A stretch of 64,000 nucleotides of DNA. Source: CAVYPR01 sp963770505 (GTDB lineage: Bacteria > Actinomycetota > Acidimicrobiia > Acidimicrobiales > RAAP-2). The translations under genes and the position numbers were made by a program. The DNA lies in contig CAVYPR010000001.1 in the NCBI GenBank assembly GCA_963770505.1, positions 930,001 to 994,000 of the forward strand. Direction: 5' to 3'. Below the pieces are notes generated by a model. That model was not told the DNA's origin. It searched no databases and saw only the letters and a program-made list of their open reading frames with translations. This document shows positions 36,062 to 48,110 of the stretch, in pieces; the first letter of the stretch is position 1, and each line of letters starts with the position of its first letter.

Positions 36062-36871
36062 TCAAGAACGGTAGCAGCCCCCGACCGCCCGCAGTATGTC
36101 GAGGAACGACGCCGCCTCCAGACTGGCCCCGCCGACCAGCAGGCCGTCGACGTCGGGCTCGGAGACCAGCTCGGCGGCGTTCTCGGCGTTGACCGACCCC
36201 CCGTACTGGATGCGCACCGCCTGGGCCGCCTCCGGGCCGGCCAGCTCGGCCAGCAGCGAGCGGATGAACACGCAGGCGTCCTCGGCGTCGACCGCGGTGG
36301 CCGCCCGGCCCGTCCCGATGGCCCAGATCGGCTCGTAGGCGATCACCGAGCCGGCCACCTCGGCGGCGGGGACACCGTCGTAGGCCACCGAGACCTGGGC
36401 CCGCAGCCGAGCCTCGGTCTTCCCGGCCAGCCGCTCCTCCTCGGTCTCCCCCACGCAGCAGATGGGCGTCATGGCGTGGCGCAGCACGGCCCGCAGCGTG
36501 GCGGCCACCGTCTCGTCGGTCATGCCGAAGTGCTGGCGCCGCTCGGAGTGGCCCACGAGCACGTAGCGCACCCCCAGGCGGGCCAGCATCTGGGGGCTCA
36601 CCTCCCCGGTGAAGGCGCCGCGGTCGTTGTCGTTGCAGTGCTGGGCGCCGAGGGCCACGGGGATCGACTCCCCCTCGAGCAGGGTCTGGACGGTGCGGAT
36701 GTCGGTGAAGGGCGGGTGGACCGAGGCGTCCACCCGGGCCACGTCGGCCGCCTTGAGGCGAAGCCCGAGGTCGCGCACGGTGTGCAGCGCCTCGATGTGG
36801 TCGTGGTGCATCTTCCAGTTCCCGCTGACCAGCGGGCGGCGGCCGTCGCGCTCGTGTGCCGGCTCGGTCAT
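36062..36871 (-). CDS. tpiA: Triosephosphate isomerase
   Basis: A 269-residue TIM barrel that interconverts dihydroxyacetone phosphate and glyceraldehyde 3-phosphate. Catalytic residues are visible: Asn/Lys in SGNWKMH (about residue 19), His in VGHSERRQ and Glu in AYEPIWAIGTG, followed by the flexible loop. The phosphate loop is YGGSV and LLVGGASLE. ATG at 36871, 16 bases after the pgk stop, in one operon with gap and pgk. Confidence 0.97.
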   Translation of the reverse strand: MTEPAHERDGRRPLVSGNWKMHHDHIEALHTVRDLGLRLKAADVARVDASVHPPFTDIRTVQTLLEGESIPVALGAQHCNDNDRGAFTGEVSPQMLARLGVRYVLVGHSERRQHFGMTDETVAATLRAVLRHAMTPICCVGETEEERLAGKTEARLRAQVSVAYDGVPAAEVAGSVIAYEPIWAIGTGRAATAVDAEDACVFIRSLLAELAGPEAAQAVRIQYGGSVNAENAAELVSEPDVDGLLVGGASLEAASFLDILRAVGGCYRS

Positions 36872-36887
36872 CGGAGGCGCCGGTCGC

Positions 36888-38084
36888 TCAGGAGGGCCCG
36901 GTGGCCGTGCGGCCGGGGGCGTTGGGCGCGGCGCGCAGCGCGTCCAGCGCCGGGAGGTCCCCCAGCTCCAGCAGGGCCAGGGAGGCCCCGCCGCCGGTCG
37001 AGACGAAGTCGATGCGGTCGGCCAGCCCGAAGGCGTCGAGGGCCCGGACGCTGTCCCCCCCGCCGACCACGGTGAACCCGGGGCAGTCGGCCACGGCGCG
37101 GGCCACCCGGTGGGTGCCGGCGGCGAACCGGTCGTCCTCGATCACCCCGAGCGGCCCGTTCCACACCACCGTCCCGGCCGAGGCGATGGCCTCGGCGAAG
37201 GCCTCGGCCGTCTCGGGACCGATGTCCAGCCCCTGCCAGCCGTCGGGCAGATCCCGGCCGACCAGCTTGGCGTCGCCCCGCGGCCCCCCCAGGCTGTGGG
37301 AGCCGAACTCCCCCCCGGGCTCGAGGGCCACGGTGTCCACGGGCAGGATGATCTTGGCCCCCGAGTCGAGCAGCTGCCGACAGCTCTCGAGGTGCTCGAA
37401 ATCGACCGGCGACGAGCCCACCTGGTGGCCGAGGGCGGCCAGGAAGGTGAAGGCCATCGCCCCGCCCACGGCCACGACGTCGGCCCGCTCGTCCAGGGCG
37501 ATGAGGGCGCCCAGCTTGTCGGCCACCTTGGCCCCGCCCACCACGGCCACGAAGGGCCGGGCCGGGGCGTCCAGCAGCGAGCCCAGCACCTCGACCTCCC
37601 GGGCCAGCTGCCGTCCCGCCGCGCTCGGGAGGGTCTGGGGGGGGCCGACGACCGAGGCGTGGCGGCGGTGGGCCACCCCGAAGGCCTCGTTGACGTAGCC
37701 GTCGAACCCCTCGACCAGCTGGGCCACGAAGGCGGGGTCGTTCCCCTTCTCGCCCGGGGAGAACCGCAGGTTCTCGAGGAGCGACACCCCCGGGGCCAGC
37801 TCGGCCAGCCGCTCGGCGACCGGGGCCATGGCCCAGCGGGGGTCCGGGGCGCCGTCGGGGCGGCCCAGGTGGCTGCAGGCCGTCACCTCGGCCCCCCGCT
37901 CGAGAAGCCACTGCAGGGTCGGCAGGGCGGTGCGGATCCGGTAGTCGTCGGCCACCTGGAGACGGCCGTCGGGCCCCTCGGACAGGGGGGTGTTGAAGTC
38001 GGTGCGCACCAGGATGCGCCGGCCGTCGACCGCAGGGAGGTCCTCTAGGAGGGGGATCCCCTCCAGCGGAGACCCGACCGTCAC
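36888..38084 (-). CDS. pgk: Phosphoglycerate kinase
   Basis: A 398-residue two-domain kinase that transfers phosphate between 1,3-bisphosphoglycerate and ADP. The N-terminal domain has ILVRTDFNTPL and CSHLGRPDG; the hinge region has VVGGAKVADKLG. The nucleotide site includes TVVWNGPLGVIE and VGGGDSVRALDAFG, and STGGGASL near the end. GTG at 38084 overlaps the gap stop (GTGA). The usual helix EVLxGKxLPG is shortened to LELGDLPALDAL at the C-terminus. Confidence 0.96.
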   Translation of the reverse strand: MTVGSPLEGIPLLEDLPAVDGRRILVRTDFNTPLSEGPDGRLQVADDYRIRTALPTLQWLLERGAEVTACSHLGRPDGAPDPRWAMAPVAERLAELAPGVSLLENLRFSPGEKGNDPAFVAQLVEGFDGYVNEAFGVAHRRHASVVGPPQTLPSAAGRQLAREVEVLGSLLDAPARPFVAVVGGAKVADKLGALIALDERADVVAVGGAMAFTFLAALGHQVGSSPVDFEHLESCRQLLDSGAKIILPVDTVALEPGGEFGSHSLGGPRGDAKLVGRDLPDGWQGLDIGPETAEAFAEAIASAGTVVWNGPLGVIEDDRFAAGTHRVARAVADCPGFTVVGGGDSVRALDAFGLADRIDFVSTGGGASLALLELGDLPALDALRAAPNAPGRTATGPS

Positions 38085-39109
38085 GCCGGGGTCCCCCGTC
38101 CGGCCACGATCGAGACCAGGTCCACCAGCCGGTTGGAGTACCCCCACTCGTTGTCGTACCAGCCCTGGACCTTCACCAAGGTGCGGTCCCCCACCGGCTG
38201 GGCCATGGTCAGAGGGGCGTCGAACGTGCACGAGGCCGGGCTGCCGACGATGTCCGAGGAGACGATCGGGTCCTCGCTGTAGACGAGCACCGGCCCGAGC
38301 GGCGGGGCCGCGGCGGCGGCGGCGAAGGCCCGGTTGACGTCGTCGCGTGAGACCGCGCCCTCGACCACGACGGTGAAGTCGGTGATCGACCCGACCGGGA
38401 TGGGGACCCGCAGGGCCATGCCGTCGAGCTTTCCCTTCATCGACTCGAGCACCAGGCTGGTGGCCCGGGCGGCGCCGGTGGAGGCCGGGACGATGTTGAT
38501 GGCGGCGGCACGGGCCCGCCGCAGGTCCTTGTGGGTGAGGTCGAGCAGGTTCTGGTCGTTGGTGTAGGCGTGGACCGTCGTCATGAGCCCGCCCACGATC
38601 CCGAAGGCGTCGTCGACCACCTTCACCATGGGCACGAAGCAGTTGGTGGTGCACGAGGCGTTGGAGACGACCAGGTGAGTGTCGGGGTCGAAGTCGCCGT
38701 CGTTCACGCCGACCACGAAGGTGGCGTCGGCGTCGCCCACCGGGGCCGAGATGACCACCCGGGAGCACCCGGCCTTGAGGTGGGCCGCCGCCTCGTCCCG
38801 GGCGTTGAAGCGGCCGGTGGACTCCACCACCACCTCGACCCCCAGGTCCCCCCAGGGAAGCGCCGCGGGCTCGCGCTCGGACAGGACGGTGATCCGGCGC
38901 CCCCCCACCACGAGGGCGTCCCCGTCCACCTCGACCTCTGTGGCCAGGCGGCCCTGGGTCGAGTCGTAGCGCAGGAGGTGGGCGTCGGTCCCGATGGGCG
39001 AGATGTCGTTCACCGCCACCACGTCGATGTCGGCACCCTGGGCCAGGACGGCACGGAGGAAGTTCCGGCCGATCCTCCCGAAGCCGTTCACGCCAACCCG
39101 CACGGTCAT
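38081..39109 (-). CDS. gap: Glyceraldehyde-3-phosphate dehydrogenase, type I
   Basis: A 342-residue NAD-dependent enzyme of glycolysis. It starts VRVGVNGFGRIGRNFLRA (Rossmann fold). The active-site Cys is in SNASCTTNCFVP and the catalytic His region is HAYTNDQNLLD. WYDNEWGYSNRLVDL is the C-terminal signature. ATG at 39109 follows GGAGCGAGG. The stop overlaps the pgk start, so gap and pgk are translationally coupled. Confidence 0.97.
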   Translation of the reverse strand: MTVRVGVNGFGRIGRNFLRAVLAQGADIDVVAVNDISPIGTDAHLLRYDSTQGRLATEVEVDGDALVVGGRRITVLSEREPAALPWGDLGVEVVVESTGRFNARDEAAAHLKAGCSRVVISAPVGDADATFVVGVNDGDFDPDTHLVVSNASCTTNCFVPMVKVVDDAFGIVGGLMTTVHAYTNDQNLLDLTHKDLRRARAAAINIVPASTGAARATSLVLESMKGKLDGMALRVPIPVGSITDFTVVVEGAVSRDDVNRAFAAAAAAPPLGPVLVYSEDPIVSSDIVGSPASCTFDAPLTMAQPVGDRTLVKVQGWYDNEWGYSNRLVDLVSIVAGRGTPA

Positions 39110-39158
39110 CTCGCCTCGCTCCTCTTCTCCGCCCGGGCGATCCCCGACGGTGTGATCC

Positions 39159-40040
39159 TCATGCCAGCAGATCCGAGAGGACCACCGCCAGTCTTGCAGG
39201 ATCGTGCACCAGGCCGTTCGCACCGGCCAGTCGCCGGTCCACCAGGGGCCGGTCGCACGCCCCGGCGACCAGGCCGGCCTGCGAGTCCCACAGGACCACG
39301 TCGACGTCGACCCCGTGCTCGCGCAGCGCCGCCACATGGGCGGCCACGTCGTAGCCCTCGGTCTCGGGGACCTGGGGGAAGAGGTTGCAGACGTAGACCC
39401 GCTGGGCGCCGGCGGCGGCCAGCGCCTCGGCGATGCCCGGCACGGCCACCGCGGCCAGCACGCTGGTGTAGAGCGACCCGGGGCCGATGACCACCTGGTC
39501 GGCCTCGGCCAGGGCCTCGGTGGCCTCGGCGGGCGGGCTGGAGCCCCCCGGGACCAGCGACACCCGCCGGATCCTGCCCGCGGCCGAGACCGCCACCTGG
39601 CCCTCGACCTCGCCCCGGGCGGCCTCGGCCTTGAGGGTCACCTTCTCGGTGGTGGCCGGGAGCACCCGGCCGCACGCCCCCAGCAGCTCGGCCGCGGCGT
39701 CGATGCCGGCGACCAGGTCCCCGGTGGCGTCCACCAGCCCGGCCAGCACGAGGTTGCCCAGGGCGTGGCCGGAGAGCTCGCCGGTGTCGCCGAAGCGGTG
39801 CTCGAAGGCCCGGGCCAGCACCGAGGAGGGGTCGGCCAGGGCCACCAGGCACTTGCGCAGGTCCCCCAGGGCCACCACGTCGAGCTGCTGGCGCAGGCGG
39901 CCGCTCGAGCCGCCGTCGTCGGCCACCGACACCACGGCCGTGATCTGCGAGGCGTAGCGCCGGAGCGCCTTGAGGGACACGGCGGTGCCGTGCCCGCCCC
40001 CCACGGCCACGACCTTGGGGCCCGAGGCCACGGGGCTCAC
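39159..40040 (-). CDS. yvcK: YvcK/CofD-family regulator (gluconeogenesis factor type)
   Basis: A 293-residue protein of the YvcK family, with VVAVGGGHGTAVSLKALR at the N-terminus, VSVADDGGSSGRLR, and VVIGPGSLYTSVLA later. Members bind UDP-sugars and affect cell shape and carbon use; in mycobacteria the homologue is CuvA. GTG at 40040 overlaps the rapZ stop (GTGA). The next gene in most actinobacteria, whiA, is not between it and gap here: only 49 bases separate them. Confidence 0.92.
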   Translation of the reverse strand: MSPVASGPKVVAVGGGHGTAVSLKALRRYASQITAVVSVADDGGSSGRLRQQLDVVALGDLRKCLVALADPSSVLARAFEHRFGDTGELSGHALGNLVLAGLVDATGDLVAGIDAAAELLGACGRVLPATTEKVTLKAEAARGEVEGQVAVSAAGRIRRVSLVPGGSSPPAEATEALAEADQVVIGPGSLYTSVLAAVAVPGIAEALAAAGAQRVYVCNLFPQVPETEGYDVAAHVAALREHGVDVDVVLWDSQAGLVAGACDRPLVDRRLAGANGLVHDPARLAVVLSDLLA

Positions 40041-40891
40041 CGCTCCACGTCCCGGTGGAAGGACGAGGAGGCGAACCCGTGGGCGGCCAGCCGCTCGACC
40101 AGCGCCTCGGCCAGGGCCACCGAGCGGTGGCGCCCGCCGGTGCAGCCCATGGCCACCGTCAGGTAGGACTTCCCCTCGCGCACGAAGGCCGGCACCAGCA
40201 TGACCAGGAGCTCCTCCACCTTGTCGAGGAAGGCCGCCGTCTCGGGCTGGCCGAACACGTACCGCCGCACCTCGTCGTCGAGGCCGCTCAGGGGGCGCAG
40301 CGACTCCACCCAGTAGGGGTTGGGCAGGAACCGGCAGTCGAAGACGATGTCGACGTCGAGCGGGATGCCGTGCTTGTAGCCGAACGAGACGACCGAGGTC
40401 TGCATGTTGCCGGCGCCGCGCGACTCCCCGAACAGCTCGAGGATCCGCTGGCGGAGCTGGTTGGAGTTGAGCTCGCCGGTGTCGAAGATGACGTCGGCCC
40501 GCCCCCGCACCACCTCGAGCATCCGCCGCTCGTCGGCGATCGACTCCTCCACCCCCCGGGCGGCCAGGGGGTGGCGGCGGCGGGTCCCCTCGAACCGCCG
40601 GACCAGCACGTCGTCGGGGGCGTCGAGGAAGAGCACCTGGACCCGGTGGCGGGCCTCGACCAGGGAGTCGAGGACCGGGAGGACGTCCTCGAAGTTCTCC
40701 CCCCCGCCCCGGCCGATCACCAGGGCCACCCGGTCGGTCTCCGAGCCCGGCCGGCCGCCGAGCTCGGCCACCTTGGTGAACAGGGCCGGCGGGAGGTTGT
40801 CGATGACGAACCAGCCCAGGTCCTCGAGGGTGGCGGCGGCGGTCGAGCGGCCCGCCCCCGACATGCCCGCCACCACCAGGAACTCGCTCAT
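40037..40891 (-). CDS. rapZ: RapZ, nucleotide-binding RNase adapter protein
   Basis: A 284-residue P-loop protein. Walker A is VAGMSGAGRSTAA at residues 6-18. The family motif VIDNLPPALF follows, then VLFLDAPDDVLVRRFEGTRRRHPL, and the C-terminal RNA/metabolite domain has SFGYKHGIPLDVDIVFDCRF and GCTGGRHRSV. RapZ adapters guide sRNA turnover in enterobacteria; in actinobacteria the role is unclear. ATG at 40891 overlaps the uvrC stop (ATGA). Confidence 0.95.
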   Translation of the reverse strand: MSEFLVVAGMSGAGRSTAAATLEDLGWFVIDNLPPALFTKVAELGGRPGSETDRVALVIGRGGGENFEDVLPVLDSLVEARHRVQVLFLDAPDDVLVRRFEGTRRRHPLAARGVEESIADERRMLEVVRGRADVIFDTGELNSNQLRQRILELFGESRGAGNMQTSVVSFGYKHGIPLDVDIVFDCRFLPNPYWVESLRPLSGLDDEVRRYVFGQPETAAFLDKVEELLVMLVPAFVREGKSYLTVAMGCTGGRHRSVALAEALVERLAAHGFASSSFHRDVER

Positions 40892-42824
40892 CGCCCCCCA
40901 GTCTCGCCCATCGGGGCGGCCACCGGCGGGCAATCGCCGTCGGCGGGGACGGTCGCCGGCGCCGGCGCCGGGACGCCGTGGAGGGCCTCGTAGACGGCGT
41001 CGGCCACCCGGTCGGGGAGCCAGCCCAGGCTGCGCAGGTCCTCGGGGGTGGCCGCCCGCAGCGCCCGCACCCCGCCCACCTCCTTCAACAGGCGGGTGCG
41101 GCGGGCCGGGCCCAGGCCGGCCACGCCGTCGAGCGTGCTGGCCGTCATGCGCCTGCCCCGGCGCTGGCGGTGGTAGGTGACGGCGAAGCGGTGGGCCTCG
41201 TCGCGCACCCGCTGGAGGAGGTAGAGGGCCTCGGAGCCCCGGGGGACCGGACCGGGTCGGGCGAGCCGGGCCGGTAGACCTCCTCGAACTGCTTGGCCAG
41301 GGCGGCCAGCTCGATCTCCCCCTCGAGGCCGAGCTCGGCCACCACGCGCTCGCCCACCCCGAGCTGCCCCTTGCCCCCGTCGAGGAGGAGGAGCTGGGGC
41401 GGGTAGGCGAACCGCCGGCGCCGCTCGGTTGTCGTGCTCCGGCGCTCCTCGAGGAGGGCGGTGAGCCGCCGTCGGAGCACCTCCTCCATGGCCGCGTAGT
41501 CGTCGTTGCCGGCGACGGTCTTGACCTTGAACTTGCGGTAGTCGGACTTCTTGGCCAGGCCGTCCTCGAAGACCACCATGGAGCCGACGTAGTCGGTGCC
41601 CTGGAGGTGGCTCATGTCGTAGCACTCGATCCGCAGCGGGGCCTGGGCCAGCCCGAGGGCGCCCTGCAGCTCGGTGAGGGCGCGGGCGCGGCTGTTGTGG
41701 TCGGCGGCCCGTCGAAGGCGGTGCCGGGCCAGGTCCTCGGCGGCGTTGCGCACCACCATCTCCTGCAGCGCCCGCTTGTCGCCGCGCCGGGGCACCGACA
41801 CCGACGCCGGCCCGCCCCGGAGCCCCGCCAGCCACGCCTCGAGCACCCCGGTCGCCTCGGGCTCGACGGGGACGAGCACCCGACGGGGGACCTCGGCCCC
41901 CGGGGCGCCGTAGAGCTGCTCGACCACCCGCTCGACCAGCTGGGCCGGGGACAGGTCCTCCACCTTGTCGGCGATCGAGCCGCTCCGCCCCACCACCCGC
42001 CCCCGGCGGACGTGGAACACCTGGACCGCCGCCTCGAGCTCGTCCTCGGCGATCCCCACCACGTCGAGGTCCTCGGGTCGCTCGGAGACCATCTGCTGGG
42101 TCTGGGCCGCCTTGCGCACCGCCGTGAGCTGGTCGCGCAGCCTCGCCGCCCGCTCGAACTGGAGCGCTTCGGACGCCTCGGCCATCTCGGCCTCGAGCCG
42201 GGCCACCACCGCCGCGGTGTCCCCGGAGAGGAAGTGCATGAGGTCCTCGACCATCCCCCGGTAGCGGTCGGGCTCCACCGCCCCCACGCACGGCCCCGAG
42301 CACCGCTCGATGTCGTAGAGGAGGCAGGGCCGGCCCAGCCGCTCGTGGCGCTTGAACTTGGCGTCCGAGCAGGTGCGCACCGGGAAGCTCCGCAGCAGGA
42401 GGTCGAGGGTCTCGCGCAGCGCCCCCACGTGGCCGTAGGGGCCGAAGTAGCGGACGCCCTTGCGCTTCTTCCCCCGGAAGACGATCGGCCGGGGCCACTC
42501 CTCACCCACCGTGACGGCCAGCCACGGGTAGCTCTTGTCGTCCTTGAGCCGGACGTTGAAGCGCGGCTGGTGCGCCTGGATGAGGGAGTGCTCGAGCATG
42601 AGGGCCTCGACCTCGGTGCCCACCACCACCCACTCGACATGGTCGGCCTGGGCCACCATCTGGGCCGTGCGCACCGGGAGGGCGGCCGGATCCTGGAAGT
42701 AGTTGGTCAGCCGGTGACGCAGCGACTTGGCCTTGCCCACGTAGAGGACCCGGCCCTCGGCGTCGAGGAACTGGTAGGACCCCGGGGCGTCGGGGATCGA
42801 GGCGGTCGGCGGGCGCTGCACCAC
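40888..42824 (-). CDS. uvrC: UvrC, excinuclease ABC subunit C, with an apparent one-base deletion
   Basis: About 645 residues when one missing base is restored. UvrC makes the two incisions around UvrB-bound DNA damage. The N-terminal GIY-YIG nuclease reads DAPGSYQFLDAEGRVLYVGKA. The Cys-rich pattern CLLYDIERCSGPCVG, the UVR motif and the RNase H-like domain with IECYDMSHLQGTDYVGSMVVF follow. The frame breaks at about 41246, between EVYRPGSPDPVR and PRGSEALYLLQRVRDEAH. The second frame carries the HhH pair LDGVAGLGPARRTRLLKEVGG and ends at 40888. The start is GTG 42824 (giving MVQRPPTASIPDAPG); a GTG one codon later is possible. The break is probably a sequence error. Confidence 0.88.
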
Positions 42825-43014
42825 CCCTCCATGATCGCGTGACCGGCCCGGCGCCCGACCGGTTCCGCCGCGCCGGGCCGGGCCGGGGCCTAGAATGACC
42901 GTGCCGGCCTGGTATCCCGGCAACACACCTCGCACCGAGGCCGACAACCCCGCGGATGGGCGACCAGGCTGTCCCCGCCGGCCAGATCGGTGCCGTCCCC
43001 AGAGGGGGTACGAC

Positions 43015-44133
43015 ATGCTCAGGCTCCAGCGGGCGCTCCCCGAGCGCTACTCCGCCGCGCCGCCCGAGGACCTCGCCGCCTGGATCGGCGCGGCCAAGGC
43101 CCAGCTGGGCGACCGGGTGCTCATCCTCGGCCACCACTACCAACGCGACGACGTCATGCGCTGGGCCGACGCCCGGGGGGACTCCTTCGGCCTCTCGCGG
43201 ATCGCCGCCGGCCGGCGCGACGCCGAGTTCGTGGTCTTCTGCGGCGTGCACTTCATGGCGGAGTCGGCCGACGTGCTCACCGCCGACCACCAGCAGGTGC
43301 TGCTGCCCGACCTGAACGCCGGGTGCTCGATGGCCGACATGGCCGACATCGACCAGGTCGAAGAGGCCTGGGAGGAGCTGGGACGGGTCACCGACATCGA
43401 GCGGGTGGTCCCGGTCACCTACATGAACTCCTCGGCCGCCCTCAAGGCCTTCGTCGGCCGCCACGGGGGCTCGGTCTGCACCTCGTCCAACGCCCGGGCC
43501 GTGCTCACCTGGGCCCTCGACCCTGGTGGGGCCGCCGGGGCGGGACGCGGCGACAAGGTCCTCTTCTTCCCCGACCAGCACCTCGGACGCAACACCGGCT
43601 ACCAACTCGGCTACACGGCAGCCGACATGGCCCTGTGGGACCCCAGGGCCGAGCTCGGCGACCTCTCCGAGTCCGAGGTGAAGTCGTCCCACCTGCTCTT
43701 GTGGAGGGGCCACTGCTCGGTGCACCAGCGCTTCCGGCCCGAGCACGTCGCGGCGTTCCGGGCCGAGCACCCCGACGGCATCGTGGTCGTGCACCCCGAG
43801 TGCGCCCACGACGTGGTGGAGCTGGCCGACCAGGTCGGCTCTACCGACTACATCATCAACGCCGTGGCCGAGGCTCCCCCCGGTTCGGTGCTCGGGGTGG
43901 GCACCGAGATCCACTTGGTGAAGCGGCTCGACGACGAGGACCCCGACCGGACGGTGGTCTGCCTCGACCCGCTGGTCTGCCCGTGCTCGACCATGTCGCG
44001 CATCGACCCCGCCCACCTGGCCTGGATCCTCGAGGGGTTGGTCCAAGGCGAGGTCCGCAACCGCATCACCGTCGACCCCGAGACCGCCGAGTGGGCCAAG
44101 GTGGCCCTCGAGCGGATGCTGGCCACGGTCTAG
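43015..44133 (+). CDS. nadA: Quinolinate synthase A
   Basis: A 372-residue [4Fe-4S] enzyme that condenses iminoaspartate with dihydroxyacetone phosphate to quinolinate in NAD synthesis. Visible motifs are ILGHHYQRDDVMRWAD, FCGVHFMAESADVL, Cys104 in LNAGCSMADMAD, Cys263 in VHPECAHDVV and the third cluster ligand region LVCPCSTMSRID. ATG at 43015 has AGAGGGGG about 7 bases upstream; in-frame codons further up lack homology. nadB and nadC are not next to it. Confidence 0.95.
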   Translation: MLRLQRALPERYSAAPPEDLAAWIGAAKAQLGDRVLILGHHYQRDDVMRWADARGDSFGLSRIAAGRRDAEFVVFCGVHFMAESADVLTADHQQVLLPDLNAGCSMADMADIDQVEEAWEELGRVTDIERVVPVTYMNSSAALKAFVGRHGGSVCTSSNARAVLTWALDPGGAAGAGRGDKVLFFPDQHLGRNTGYQLGYTAADMALWDPRAELGDLSESEVKSSHLLLWRGHCSVHQRFRPEHVAAFRAEHPDGIVVVHPECAHDVVELADQVGSTDYIINAVAEAPPGSVLGVGTEIHLVKRLDDEDPDRTVVCLDPLVCPCSTMSRIDPAHLAWILEGLVQGEVRNRITVDPETAEWAKVALERMLATV

Positions 44134-44163
44134 CCACCGCCGGCTCCCGTTCCGCCGGCGATC

Positions 44164-44721
44164 GTGCCCGGGCCCCCCACCGACCCCGTGCCCGGCCCCC
44201 TGGCCTTCCGCCCGGCCACCCGGGCAGACATCGACGCCGTGGTCGCTCTGGTGGAGTCCGCCTACCGGGGCCAGGCCAGCCGGGAGGGGTGGACCACCGA
44301 GGCCGACCTGCTCGACGGGCAGCGGACCGACGCGGCGGCGGTGGCCGAGGCCGTCGGGCGGCCCGACGGCACCGTGCTCGTGGCCACCTCGGGCGCGAGC
44401 ATCGTCGGCTGCTGCCAGCTGGTCGGCGGGCCCGGCGCCGCGGCGCGCTTCGGCATGTTCGCCGTCGCCCCCCGCCTGCAGGGCCGTTCCATCGGGGACG
44501 CACTGCTGGCCGAGGCCGAGCGGGTGTCCCGTGCGGCGGGGGCCGGCGCCCTGCGCATGGAGGTGCTGGCCCCGCGGTCCGAGCTGCTCGCCTGGTACCA
44601 AAGGCGCGGCTACGCCCCGACCGGCGAGACGGCCCCCTTCCCCTACGGCGACGAGCGCTTCGGGATCCCCCGGCGCGACGACCTTCACTTCGTCGTGCTC
44701 GAGAAGGACCTCGGCCCTTGA
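44164..44721 (+). CDS. GNAT family N-acetyltransferase
   Basis: A 185-residue acetyl-CoA-dependent transferase of unknown substrate. The fold shows LAFRPATRADIDAVVALVESAYRG, then the acetyl-CoA loop FGMFAVAPRLQGRSIGDALLAEAE (Q/RxxGxG/A-like) and a C-terminal strand LRMEVLAPRSELLAWYQRRGY. GTG at 44164 is 30 bases after the nadA stop and has a weak ribosome site; GTG 44188 is an alternative. It is probably cotranscribed with nadA. Confidence 0.85.
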   Translation: MPGPPTDPVPGPLAFRPATRADIDAVVALVESAYRGQASREGWTTEADLLDGQRTDAAAVAEAVGRPDGTVLVATSGASIVGCCQLVGGPGAAARFGMFAVAPRLQGRSIGDALLAEAERVSRAAGAGALRMEVLAPRSELLAWYQRRGYAPTGETAPFPYGDERFGIPRRDDLHFVVLEKDLGP

Positions 44722-44732
44722 GGGCTTGAGGG

Positions 44733-47591
<2,859 letters not shown>

Positions 47592-47651
47592 AGTCGGAGG
47601 ATACCGGAGTGCTCGTCGGCCGGAACCGGCCCCGTCGGGGGTCACCCGGCC

Positions 47652-47680
47652 ATGCTAGACGAACGTGTGTTCGCTCTCAA
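47652..47680 (-). promoter_or_regulatory. uvrA promoter with LexA (SOS) box between -35 and -10
   Basis: Read leftward: -35 TTGAGA (47675-47680), a 17-base spacer, -10 TAGCAT (47652-47657). The spacer contains the palindrome CGAACACACGTTCG (47660-47673), a perfect match to the actinobacterial LexA operator GAAC-N4-GTTC. LexA bound there would cover both hexamers. The transcript would start near 47645, giving a leader of about 54 bases. Confidence 0.85.
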
Positions 47681-47852
47681 GCATGTGCCGCGGCCCCGGG
47701 CGGGCCGCCGGTCGGACGGGGGCCTCGTAGGAGGCGCGGGCGCGGCCGAGGTCGCCGACCCCGAGCGTCACGCAGCCGAGCCGCGGCTCCATCCGAGACG
47801 TGTCGCGCCGGGGCGGGCCGGCGCCGTGCCGTGAGGCCCGGGAGGCCCGGGG

Positions 47853-48110
47853 TCAGGCGGCCACGAAGGCCAGGTACATGTCCTTCATGGTGAAGAAGCT
47901 GGGGAGGTCGTCGGCCCCGATCTCGATGGGGTGGCCCACGATCTCCTCGAGGAGGGCGATCGTCTCGATCAGGCCGAAGGAGTCGAGGTAGCCGGCCTCC
48001 CAGAGCTGGGTCGAGGGCTCGATCTCGCCGTCGAGGTCGGGGCGCTGCTCGGCCAGGAACCGGCGGAGCCGGTCGTAGAAGGAGGGTTCGTCGAGCACCT
48101 CGGGGCTCAC
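47853..48110 (-). CDS. Acyl/peptidyl carrier protein
   Basis: An 85-residue protein with the carrier fold. The phosphopantetheine attachment Ser is in WEAGYLDSFGLIETIALLEE (DSF in place of the usual DSL), with PIEIGADDLPSFFTMKDMYLAFV as helices III and IV. Carrier proteins hold the substrate as a thioester on a phosphopantetheine arm. GTG at 48110 overlaps the stop of the PLP enzyme gene (GTGA), and that gene in turn overlaps the adenylation gene, so all three should be made together. DltC-like proteins are a related group. Confidence 0.85.
   Translation of the reverse strand: MSPEVLDEPSFYDRLRRFLAEQRPDLDGEIEPSTQLWEAGYLDSFGLIETIALLEEIVGHPIEIGADDLPSFFTMKDMYLAFVAA

Noticed and set aside
42891..42896. 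TAGAAT resembling a -10 box before nadA
   Set aside because: No acceptable -35 at 16-18 bases; the spacer is a GC run.
47652..47834. Small rightward open frame in front of uvrA
   Set aside because: It overlaps the SOS promoter on the other strand, is Arg/Pro/Ala-rich and has no ribosome site.
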